6,845 nt of DNA. Origin: Ignavibacteria bacterium. GTDB lineage: Bacteria > Bacteroidota > Ignavibacteria > Ignavibacteriales > Melioribacteraceae. The stretch lies in NCBI GenBank assembly GCA_003233295.1, contig QILJ01000443.1, positions 1-6,845 on the forward strand, read 5' to 3'. The position numbers and the translations under genes are program-made. Positions 1 to 6,841 of this stretch are shown in pieces. Numbering within the stretch: position 1 is the first letter of the stretch; the number at the start of each line of letters is the position of its first letter. The notes under the pieces were generated by a model. The model was not told the DNA's origin. It saw only the letters and a list, made by a program, of their open reading frames with translations, and did not search any database.

Positions 1-1993
1 CACGACCCAAAATATCAAATACAGTTAATTTTACTTGTTGCACAGAATAGTATTCTGTGCTACGTGGGATCGAATATTTTATCTTTGTACTAGGATTAAA
101 AGGGTTGGGGTAGTTTTGATGCAATACAAAATCAGTTGGAATGTCATCTGTTTTATTTTCTACTGAAACCAACAGATCATTATTTAAAATATAAAATCCG
201 TTATTTGAAGCAGGGACCAAAATAAGATTGTTATCAGCTGTAATACTCGTAGGCTGATATATTGTATTAAAGAGTCCCACTTCTGTTGGAGAAGTAGTAT
301 CTGTAATATTTATGTATCCATACCCATCAGCAATGTATGCATAGGGATAAATAATTTTTGCATTAAAGAAATAATCATCATTTTTAAAAAAACCAACTTC
401 TACGGGATCAGCCGGGTCAGAAATATCTATTATCCTCAAACCGTTTGTACCGGATATAACATATGCATAATCTCCGACAACAGAAATAGATAAAGGAATT
501 CCATCGATGCTTATCGAACCAATTTGAACTGGATTTGTCTGATCGGAAATATCAATTACTCTAACCGTGGAATTAGTAGCTGCCAGATAAGCATAATTAC
601 CGGAGACATCCGCACCGTTGCAGGAAATACTGTCAATCGAACCAGCTAAGCTCGGATTTATCGGATCGGAAACATCAATTATCTGGAAACCATGCCCGGA
701 ATTATCAGCCACATAAACATAGTCTCCGGATACAGTCAAACTTTTACTAATACCAAAAAGAGATTTTCTGCTTACTTCTGTCGGGTTAGAAGGATTGGAA
801 ATATCTAGTATTTGTAGATCGGTATTGCCCGCTAACAAATAAGCATAATTATTTTGAATTTTTATATCAAAATAGGGTTCTGTTCCAAATGAAGAAAGTT
901 TTACAGGATTGGTCGGATCTGCAATATTAAAAATACTAAAATCACCAGGATTATGAATTAAATAAGCGTAATTCCCATCAACTTCCATGTCATAAGAAAT
1001 ACCGCCTGTCGAAAGAAAGTTTACCATTACAGGAAACGCTATATTTGAAATATCATCAATCCTTACACCTGTTGTAATTGCAGAATATACATGATCTCCC
1101 ATCACAGCAACAGAAACTGCATTTGAGGGGTCTACAACAAACGAGCCTGTTTGAACCGGATTCATTTTGTCAGAAACATTGATTATCTTTATGCTGCTAG
1201 GTGTTGTTATAAACACATAATTACCGTTATAATCTAATTTAAAAGATTGTGATGCTGTAAAAAATCCTTTCGGTAGTAAACCTGAAGGGTCTAAAACATC
1301 AATTATTCTTAGTCCCAAATTAGTAGTTACATAAAGATATTGTCCATCAATCTTTAAATGACTTGGAATATTTGTTAAATCTAAATTTTTATTTGAGTAA
1401 ATAGAATCAGGATAACTTATTTCATATTGAACAATTTTGTTTGGATTTTGAAAAGCTATATATGCGTAGTTATCATTTATAGTAACACTATTTGCCCAGC
1501 CGCTTTCTGTTGCGTGATACAATTGAACGGGGTTAGCCGGATCTGAAATATCAACAGAATAAATACCGCCTGAACCGGAAACAACAATAGCAGTACCATC
1601 AATATTAATAGCTACATCAATTACATTTCCTAATTTTATTGTACTCATCACATTCGGGTTATCAGGATTAGAAACATCAATAATAATAAATCCATCCCAA
1701 GAATCAGTTACATAAACATAATTCCCATCACTTTTCATGTTAACCATTGGTCTTGGAAGAAGTAATTCTCCTTTTATCAGCGGAGCATTCGGATTTGTAA
1801 CATCAAGAATTTTCAGGTAACTTCCGTCGCTATAATAAGCATAATTTCCGTTAACTGAAACTTCCCAGCAAGCGCCATATTGATAATGTACCAGTTGACT
1901 TATATTTTCGTTGGATTGAGCATAAATAAAACTATTATTTAATAATAAAGAATATAACACTAATATTAAGATGTATTTATAACTTAACTTCAT
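1..1993 (-). CDS. Secreted LVIVD-repeat beta-propeller protein with T9SS type A sorting domain (3' end outside window)
   Basis: The frame is open from the ATG at 1993 to base 1: 664 codons with no stop. The start is supported by GGGAG five bases upstream. Residues 1-25 form a signal peptide (Lys-containing start, hydrophobic core, FIYA then Q26). Residues 43-607 are about fourteen repeats of roughly 42 residues, with consensus GNYAYVA, then [11 protein letters not shown], then VG; this matches the LVIVD repeat family, thought to form beta-propellers. The last repeat (579-607) lacks its final strand and the segment before the first repeat (32-41) looks like that strand, suggesting N-to-C closure of the propeller. 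[11 protein letters not shown] (626-636) starts a type A sorting domain, which the window cuts at ILGR (661-664); about 40 more residues would be expected. This domain carries a 6-residue insertion inside a palindrome. It is the third gene of the unit, 16 bases after its upstream neighbour. No catalytic motif is visible; a binding or adhesion role is a guess. Confidence 0.93.
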   Translation of the reverse strand, partial: MKLSYKYILILVLYSLLLNNSFIYAQSNENISQLVHYQYGACWEVSVNGNYAYYSDGSYLKILDVTNPNAPLIKGELLLPRPMVNMKSDGNYVYVTDSWDGFIIIDVSNPDNPNVMSTIKLGNVIDVAINIDGTAIVVSGSGGIYSVDISDPANPVQLYHATESGWANSVTINDNYAYIAFQNPNKIVQYEISYPDSIYSNKNLDLTNIPSHLKIDGQYLYVTTNLGLRIIDVLDPSGLLPKGFFTASQSFKLDYNGNYVFITTPSSIKIINVSDKMNPVQTGSFVVDPSNAVSVAVMGDHVYSAITTGVRIDDISNIAFPVMVNFLSTGGISYDMEVDGNYAYLIHNPGDFSIFNIADPTNPVKLSSFGTEPYFDIKIQNNYAYLLAGNTDLQILDISNPSNPTEVSRKSLFGISKSLTVSGDYVYVADNSGHGFQIIDVSDPINPSLAGSIDSISCNGADVSGNYAYLAATNSTVRVIDISDQTNPVQIGSISIDGIPLSISVVGDYAYVISGTNGLRIIDISDPADPVEVGFFKNDDYFFNAKIIYPYAYIADGYGYINITDTTSPTEVGLFNTIYQPTSITADNNLILVPASNNGFYILNNDLLVSVENKTDDIPTDFVLHQNYPNPFNPSTKIKYSIPRSTEYYSVQQVKLTVFDILGR
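40..60. repeat. Perfect palindrome, 10-base arms, inside the sorting-domain codons
   Basis: On the plus strand the arms are GCACAGAATA (40-49) and TATTCTGTGC (51-60), with a single G between them. Read on the minus strand it encodes residues 645-652 (STEYYSVQ) of the LVIVD protein. Compared with the sorting domains of the two upstream genes (IPESGFVSLKV), this one reads IPRS, then TEYYSV, then QQVKLTV, so the six extra residues lie wholly inside the palindrome. No U-tract follows, so it is not a terminator. Confidence 0.8.
173..1867 (-). repeat. LVIVD protein-repeat array, about 14 units
   Basis: This is the coding region of residues 43-607. Unit starts fall near residues 43, 83, 123, 166, 209, 249, 291, 331, 373, 415, 458, 499, 540 and 579, a period of 39-43 residues. 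The most regular units are 9-12 (373-539), with cores such as [24 protein letters not shown] and [12 protein letters not shown]. Units 4 and 13 have eroded cores ([20 protein letters not shown]), and unit 14 lacks the DxSxPxxP half. Short DNA phrases such as ggatcggaaa-atcaatta recur on the plus strand because they encode the conserved core; they are not a separate DNA repeat. Confidence 0.85.
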
Positions 1994-1998
1994 CAAAA

Positions 1999-2003
1999 CT
2001 CCC
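1999..2003 (-). promoter_or_regulatory. Shine-Dalgarno GGGAG of the LVIVD gene
   Basis: The minus strand reads AAGGGAG, then TTTTG, then ATG, giving a 5-base spacer. The site lies within the 16-base gap after the TAA of the preceding gene, so ribosomes ending there could readily restart. It fixes the start at 1993. Confidence 0.75.
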
Positions 2004-2009
2004 TTCTAA

Positions 2010-2255
2010 TTATTTCATTAACAACATTTTTTTACTTTCGGAATAATTATTTTCTTCCAAGGTATATATGTAAATTCCGCTGGCTAAATTTTTCGCATTA
2101 AAATTGACTTCATAACCTCCTTTTGTCAAATTTTTCTTTACTAGGGTAGCAACCTCTTTACCCAAAGCATCATAAACTTTTAATGATACAAAACCGGATT
2201 CAGGTATCTGATATTTAATTATTGTAGTTGGATTAAACGGGTTAGGATAATTCTG
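2010..2255 (-). repeat. Direct repeat copy A: T9SS sorting-domain cassette
   Basis: The last 246 bases of the beta-helix/Ig gene, from the Gln codon of [11 protein letters not shown] to the TAA. They align without gaps to 4073-4318 with 11 substitutions by manual count, 5 silent and 6 changing a residue (K/N, T/A, G/D, N/S twice, L/V). Similarity fades within a few codons on the 5' side (a shared FEL remains) and ends at the stop codon on the 3' side. Confidence 0.95.
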
Positions 2256-4040
2256 CAAAAGTTCAAAATTTTGTGGTGATATACTTTCATTTTTCACATC
2301 GGTAACATTTGTGTAATTAATTGTTATCGTTCTTGAATAAAAAGCTCCATTGTCAACTGAACATTGATAAATGCCTTTAAATGTTGAGTCGATAACACCC
2401 AAATATAAATTACTGTATGTATTTCCATCTAAAACATTTCCATCCTTTAGCCATTGATAAGAAGTTCCACTTACGTCACTTTCTAATCTAATTCCAGCGC
2501 TAAAAATGGAAGAATTTTTAATTAAAATAGTTTGATTCGTAGTTCCCATAATTGTGATAATGCTTGGTGAATGTTCCCATGTTCCATAATTATCCAAATC
2601 CCCATGTAAATTAACATCACTAAGTTCAATATTCCCTCCATTAACTAATTTATCATATACTTCAACTTTATCATTCCAATCAGTGCCAAAGTCTTTCAAA
2701 AATGTAACTTCATTAATAGTTGTACCTTTAAAGACATTATTATTCCCAACTCGTATTTCAGAAGTGATATTTGGAGGATTTTTAAATTTTACGTTTTTAA
2801 GAGTATCACTATTAAGATGTAATACTCCGGAAGAATATAATGCATTATTCCCTGCATCAATATTAACATTTTGCACATAGGTATCTGGATATTTAAAATA
2901 AATTGAATTATTATCCTGCAAAACAAGTTTTATGGGACCTACTATACCGCCCCAAAGATAAATATCGGATTGTGTATATACGTTTGATGTTTCAAATGTA
3001 TTGCTAGTATTAACAAATACAATATTATATCTAGAGTTTGGACCTGATGAAATATAATTAGTTGTTTGTGATGCAAAATCAATAGAATAACCATTCCAAA
3101 CGCCGTTATTTTGTATAGTGCCATTACTTACAAAGGTTGTATATATGTTAAAATATCCATTATTGATGAATGTACCTTCAATAAAGACTTGATCCCATTG
3201 ACTTGAACCTCCTTTTTGAAAAAGGGAGTCTTCAAGTACTATAGTTCCGCCGAATGTTATAAGACTACCTTCAAGTTTTACCGTTCCATTTAAGACTATA
3301 TCATGGTATCTAGTAGAAACACTATTAAAGCTATTGCTTATCTCATTATAAAATATTTTTTTAGGAGAAATATTAGATATGGGATAATTTGTAATATATG
3401 AGTTACCGGAAAAATTAATAGCTTGATTATTGCCATTAAAATCGATCACTGCTAGTATGCTTTCGTTATTTAAATAAAGGTTGTTAGTAGAGCTTAATTC
3501 AAAGGATTTTGCTTGTAACTTAACATTATCTAAAAAAATATCAGAATTTGAAATAATTTTTGAAGTATCGGCTCTTAACATAACTGGTGAAAAAGTAGCT
3601 GTTCCTCCAGAAAAAGTTGTTAAATAATGGGGAATTGTATCCGAAAGAGATATAATATTTGTTTGCCATATACCATTATTATAAATATTTCCTCCAATAA
3701 AAAAGTTAAGGTTATTTCCTATAATTTCTTTATTGTTAGTAACATCATTATCAATTGTAAAAACTGATGTATGTGTTAAATCATCAACCATCATTTCAAT
3801 TTTTCCGGTATTTGTAATGGTTAGACTTCGTGCAGATGTTATTATATCTATCTGTACCGGTCCTTTTATAAGGATATCATCATGGGAATTTGGCACGTGA
3901 TTATCAGCCCATGTGGTTGGTGAATTCCAGGGTCCGCCCGTTAGTGTAGTTTCCACTTGTGAATAACTTTGTCCCCAAAAAATCATTAGTAATACGATAG
4001 ATTTTAAAAAAAGCTGGATAAGAAATATAGTTTTTTTCAT
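2010..4040 (-). CDS. Secreted beta-helix-like protein with Ig-like domain and T9SS type A sorting domain
   Basis: 676 residues. The start is fixed by a full Shine-Dalgarno four bases upstream. Residues 1-27 are a signal peptide (KK, hydrophobic core, QSYS then Q28). Residues 34-75 (GGPWNSPTTWADNHVPNSHD, then ILI and SLTI) match the G-x-W-x-x-P-x-x-W / VP / DD / I opening common at the start of secreted parallel beta-helix proteins. The body to about 490 is Asn-, Ser- and Thr-rich, with recurring turns NNGIW (121), NNGYF (294), NNGVW (311) and NYGTW (484), consistent with a beta-solenoid. Residues about 500-577 are Ig-like: YQWLKDG (528-534) and GIYQC (556-560) are the C- and F-strand signatures. 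The usual B-strand Cys is absent and C560 is the only cysteine, so no disulfide forms. Residues 593-676 are a complete sorting domain ending KKMLLMK. No catalytic residues are recognisable; adhesion or surface binding is the likeliest role. The C-terminal DNA is 95% identical to that of the upstream gene. Confidence 0.92.
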   Translation of the reverse strand: MKKTIFLIQLFLKSIVLLMIFWGQSYSQVETTLTGGPWNSPTTWADNHVPNSHDDILIKGPVQIDIITSARSLTITNTGKIEMMVDDLTHTSVFTIDNDVTNNKEIIGNNLNFFIGGNIYNNGIWQTNIISLSDTIPHYLTTFSGGTATFSPVMLRADTSKIISNSDIFLDNVKLQAKSFELSSTNNLYLNNESILAVIDFNGNNQAINFSGNSYITNYPISNISPKKIFYNEISNSFNSVSTRYHDIVLNGTVKLEGSLITFGGTIVLEDSLFQKGGSSQWDQVFIEGTFINNGYFNIYTTFVSNGTIQNNGVWNGYSIDFASQTTNYISSGPNSRYNIVFVNTSNTFETSNVYTQSDIYLWGGIVGPIKLVLQDNNSIYFKYPDTYVQNVNIDAGNNALYSSGVLHLNSDTLKNVKFKNPPNITSEIRVGNNNVFKGTTINEVTFLKDFGTDWNDKVEVYDKLVNGGNIELSDVNLHGDLDNYGTWEHSPSIITIMGTTNQTILIKNSSIFSAGIRLESDVSGTSYQWLKDGNVLDGNTYSNLYLGVIDSTFKGIYQCSVDNGAFYSRTITINYTNVTDVKNESISPQNFELLQNYPNPFNPTTIIKYQIPESGFVSLKVYDALGKEVATLVKKNLTKGGYEVNFNAKNLASGIYIYTLEENNYSESKKMLLMK
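3201..3237. repeat. Imperfect inverted repeat (hairpin) inside the beta-helix gene
   Basis: The outer arms ACTTGAA (3201-3207) and TTCAAGT (3231-3237) pair perfectly. The inner arms CTCCTTTTT (3209-3217) and AAAAAGGGAG (3219-3228) pair with one bulged G. It encodes part of LEDSLFQKGGSSQ (residues 269-281). On the transcribed strand one inner arm contains AAAGGAGGT (3207-3215), identical to the gene's own Shine-Dalgarno. Confidence 0.6.
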
Positions 4041-4044
4041 TACA

Positions 4045-4053
4045 ACCTCCTTT
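4045..4053 (-). promoter_or_regulatory. Full Shine-Dalgarno AAAGGAGGT of the beta-helix/Ig gene
   Basis: The minus strand reads AAAGGAGGT, then TGTA, then ATG at 4040. This is a near-complete anti-16S match, which is unusual for core Bacteroidota and fits a deeper FCB lineage. It lies in the 32-base gap after the preceding stop codon and sets this start. Confidence 0.85.
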
Positions 4054-4072
4054 AATTTAATTATATGATAAT

Positions 4073-4318
4073 TTATTTCATTAACACCATTTTTTTACTT
4101 TCGGAATAACTATTTTCTTCCAAGGTATATATGTAAATTCCGCTGGCTAAACTTTTCGCATTAAAATTAACTTCATAATCTCCTTTTGCTAAATTTTTAT
4201 TTACTAGGGTAGCAACTTCTTTACCCAAAGCATCATAAACTTTTAATGATACAAAACCGGATTCCGGTATTTGATATTTAATTATTGTAGTTGGATTAAA
4301 CGGGTTAGGATAATTCTG
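4073..4318 (-). repeat. Direct repeat copy B: T9SS sorting-domain cassette
   Basis: The last 246 bases of the BNR gene, aligned without gaps to 2010-2255. The copies lie 2063 bases apart in the same orientation, so they enclose the whole beta-helix/Ig gene. They encode a type A sorting domain: YPNPFNPTT, then KVYDALGKEVATLV, then SGIYIYTLE, then KKMVLMK. Confidence 0.95.
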
Positions 4319-6679
4319 TGACAATTCAAATTTCTCGGGTATTTTACTATTATCTGAAACAGAGGTTAAAGGAGCAACCGGATCAACTATAAAAACTCCT
4401 CTCCCATATGTTGCAGCAACAATTTTAATTGAATAAGGATCATATTCTATATCGTTCACATAGGGAACAGAGGGTAGGTTCTCTGAATACTTCCACCAAT
4501 GAACACCGCTATCTGTTGTAACAAATACACCAAAATCCGAACCGATGTAAATTATATCGTTTGCTTGTCGTGTAGGATCTGCAACAATACTTCTCGCGTT
4601 AACCAAATCCGGCAGATTACCGGTGATATCTTTAAATGTGACTCCATGGTTATCGCTCATTACAATACGTTTGCCTGAAGTACCGGATAAAGTAACAAAA
4701 ATAGGTTGTGTTCCCATATTACTGGTGTAAATATCCGTTACTAATTTACCTTCCCAAAAGCTTTCCAAATTAGTAGGTGCAAAAGTTGGATCTCCATTTT
4801 GATCTAACTGCCTTAACGGGAAAGTGCTATGTAAGCCAACGTAAACAAAATTGTCATTAGTAACTGCAATTTTGTTTGTGTACAATCCGAAATCATATAA
4901 TAGATGCCAAGGTAAGACTCCGTTATCAGCACGATATACACTATTTTTAAGATTAAAGAAAAAGTGAGAACCATTATAAATAAGATTGGAATTCCACGGT
5001 GTTCCCGCAGGAATACCGGTTGCAAATGCGGTCCAGCCTTCATCACAAACCTGTTTAGGTGATTGAATCCTGTGAGGGCTATTACTGCTAAGTCCAATAA
5101 GAGTAGAATATTGTTTACCGTCTTTAAATGCAATATCCCCTCCGTCACAGCAGGTTACGAAATGCCATTGTTTGAACGCATCAGGTCCGCGTTGTATGCC
5201 GTTATCTTGTGTTCCGACATAGTATCTGCTGCCGTCGAATAAACCATTGCTTTCAGGGCTAACTGTTAAATTATTAATTTGTGATATTGAAAGAGTAGAA
5301 TTTCCTATAAAGTTAAAATTTGCTCCGTTATCTATTGACTTCATTAAACCGCCGTCGTTTAACACATAAATAGTTCCATTCTTACTTACATCATCCCACA
5401 AAAAATGTTCATCTTCATGGATTTTGCCTAATGGATTATCGAATGAACTTGTCCAGCTATTTCCTCCATCTGATGATTTAAAAAGTGAACGTTCATTTGT
5501 ACCTGTCCAAACCAAGTTTCCATTAGAATTATCTACTAATATTGTGTTGTTGTAATTCATTTGTCCGCCGTTGAAAGGTTTTCCAACTTTACTCCAACCA
5601 TCTCCTCCATTATCTGATCGCCAAATTCCTTCTAAAGTATTACCATTTGGTGAAGTGACGATTGCATATACTTTCTTGTGGAGTCCTAACAATGACGCTG
5701 AAAGGGTAATTCTTTTTGTTGAATCATTTTTAGTAGATAAAGTCCTATCATTCCACGATCCGGCTATCCCATTATTTGAACTAAACTTAATTCCAGACCC
5801 TATCGCGCCAGTCGGAGTCCCGGCAGCCACAACATTAAAAGTTCCAGACAAAATACTCCCTGTAAAAACAACATCGGAATAATAACCTGTTAAAACATTA
5901 ACAAAGCTTGCTTCCCCTTCTTTTCTAAAAATCCCGGCACCTGTTGATGCAAAAACAATATCGGAAGAGTTGGTATTTGGAGCAGGTTTGACTGTGATCT
6001 TAGATACATATCCAAGTATATAATAAGGAGGAGTAACGTCTTTCCAAGTTAGACCATAATCCGTACTATGATAAATTTTACCAATTGAAACTCCTGCACC
6101 ATTACCTTTATTGCCGGTTCCTATCCACACATCGCCGGCTTTACCGGGATTAGTTGCAATTGTAGAAACAGTGGGGCAGGGCAGCGTATCTAAAATAACT
6201 TGCCATGTATTACCGCGGTCTGTACTTTTCCATAATCCTCCACTGGCAGCTCCAAGATACATTATATCTGTATTTACCCAATCTTGAGCTAAGCTGATCA
6301 CCCGACCGCTGTAAACTACATCTGCTCTGCGAAGTGGGGTGCTGGCAAGGCATGTTTCCGGAATGCCAAAAGGTCCGACACTTTCCCAAGAAGTATTTGC
6401 TTTTTTAGATAGTGTTTGAGAACGATACTTCGGAGCGAGATCATTTATACTCTTCCCGGTTTTTAAGTAATTCATTCGTTCCTGTGCAACTTCTTGTTCA
6501 GTTTTTGGATAGTAGTAGTTAATTTGATGTTCTTTTTTTACTGACTCAGATGAGTCTTCTAGTTTGGACTTATTAATTTGGTCCTGTTCAGATAAATTGT
6601 GATGAGGGATTTTAAAGCTTATTGAAGTAACAACAGCGATTAAAATCAGACTAAGTAACTGTATATAAGTGTTTCTCAT
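4073..6679 (-). CDS. Secreted BNR/Asp-box (sortilin/GH74-like) beta-propeller protein with T9SS type A sorting domain
   Basis: 868 residues, first gene of the unit. The start is set by AGGAG five bases upstream. Residues 6-21 are the hydrophobic core of an export signal; the cleavage site is unclear. Residues 25-96 are a charged linker. The propeller region starts at SWESVGPFG (97-105) and SGRV (124-127), followed by AASGGLWKSTDRGNTW (144-159). Asp-box motifs (SxDxGxxW) occur near residues 152, 205, 300, 355, 402, 448, 675 and 721. HEDEHFLW (421-428), then NDGGLMKSIDNG (441-452) and GTQDNG (489-494), match a signature recurrent in secreted BNR proteins. ATYGRGVF (756-763) is the typical end of this fold. 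Residues 786-868 are a complete sorting domain ending KKMVLMK. The size and number of boxes suggest two seven-bladed propellers as in GH74 or VPS10 proteins, but Asp-boxes are structural and do not prove glycosidase activity. C510 and C511 are adjacent. Confidence 0.93.
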   Translation of the reverse strand: MRNTYIQLLSLILIAVVTSISFKIPHHNLSEQDQINKSKLEDSSESVKKEHQINYYYPKTEQEVAQERMNYLKTGKSINDLAPKYRSQTLSKKANTSWESVGPFGIPETCLASTPLRRADVVYSGRVISLAQDWVNTDIMYLGAASGGLWKSTDRGNTWQVILDTLPCPTVSTIATNPGKAGDVWIGTGNKGNGAGVSIGKIYHSTDYGLTWKDVTPPYYILGYVSKITVKPAPNTNSSDIVFASTGAGIFRKEGEASFVNVLTGYYSDVVFTGSILSGTFNVVAAGTPTGAIGSGIKFSSNNGIAGSWNDRTLSTKNDSTKRITLSASLLGLHKKVYAIVTSPNGNTLEGIWRSDNGGDGWSKVGKPFNGGQMNYNNTILVDNSNGNLVWTGTNERSLFKSSDGGNSWTSSFDNPLGKIHEDEHFLWDDVSKNGTIYVLNDGGLMKSIDNGANFNFIGNSTLSISQINNLTVSPESNGLFDGSRYYVGTQDNGIQRGPDAFKQWHFVTCCDGGDIAFKDGKQYSTLIGLSSNSPHRIQSPKQVCDEGWTAFATGIPAGTPWNSNLIYNGSHFFFNLKNSVYRADNGVLPWHLLYDFGLYTNKIAVTNDNFVYVGLHSTFPLRQLDQNGDPTFAPTNLESFWEGKLVTDIYTSNMGTQPIFVTLSGTSGKRIVMSDNHGVTFKDITGNLPDLVNARSIVADPTRQANDIIYIGSDFGVFVTTDSGVHWWKYSENLPSVPYVNDIEYDPYSIKIVAATYGRGVFIVDPVAPLTSVSDNSKIPEKFELSQNYPNPFNPTTIIKYQIPESGFVSLKVYDALGKEVATLVNKNLAKGDYEVNFNAKSLASGIYIYTLEENSYSESKKMVLMK

Positions 6680-6684
6680 AAATA

Positions 6685-6689
6685 CTCCT
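6685..6689 (-). promoter_or_regulatory. Shine-Dalgarno AGGAG of the BNR-propeller gene
   Basis: The minus strand reads TAGGAG, then TATTT, then ATG at 6679, a 5-base spacer. The hydrophobic segment begins immediately after this Met, so the start suits an export signal. Confidence 0.75.
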
Positions 6690-6821
6690 ATTAATATTAA
6701 TTAATTGCACTAATCTTTATGATCTTTGCCTAAAAAGTGTTTATACAAATTTTGATTGCTTGTTAGGAAAGGAAATATTCCATGGATTTTTAGTTATGGA
6801 AAGGATATGATGATTACAATT

Positions 6822-6841
6822 TTATTTAAAATTTTAAATAA
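6822..6841. repeat. 20-base perfect A/T palindrome
   Basis: The arms are TTATTTAAAA and TTTTAAATAA with no spacer, all A and T. It lies about 140 bases upstream of the first start codon. It could be an operator, part of a terminator of an upstream gene, or chance in AT-rich DNA. The flanking bases do not extend the symmetry. Confidence 0.5.

Noticed and set aside
417..1560. Recurrent short DNA phrases that could suggest a CRISPR-like or tandem DNA repeat
   Set aside because: They are imperfect, in frame, spaced by about 126 bases, and encode the IDISDP core of the LVIVD repeat.
2683..2880. Plus-strand open frame of 65 codons
   Set aside because: It lies antisense within the beta-helix/Ig gene, has no recognisable protein features, and the minus-strand gene has signal peptide, domains and Shine-Dalgarno.
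2942..3124. Minus-strand open frame of 60 codons in another frame of the beta-helix gene
   Set aside because: A shadow frame in AT-rich coding DNA; its hydrophobic Leu/Ile-rich content is a by-product of the codons of the main frame.
4813..5148. Minus-strand open frame of 111 codons inside the BNR gene
   Set aside because: Overlaps the propeller region, which carries clear family motifs in the main frame; no independent start signal or known motif.
5571..5882. Plus-strand open frame of 103 codons
   Set aside because: Antisense to Asp-box coding sequence, with no domain or membrane signal that suggests a real protein.
6700..6770. Candidate promoter elements (TTGTAT, CATAAA) on the minus strand
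   Set aside because: Spacing and match to either the sigma-70 or the Bacteroidota consensus are poor, and AT-rich sequence gives many such hits.
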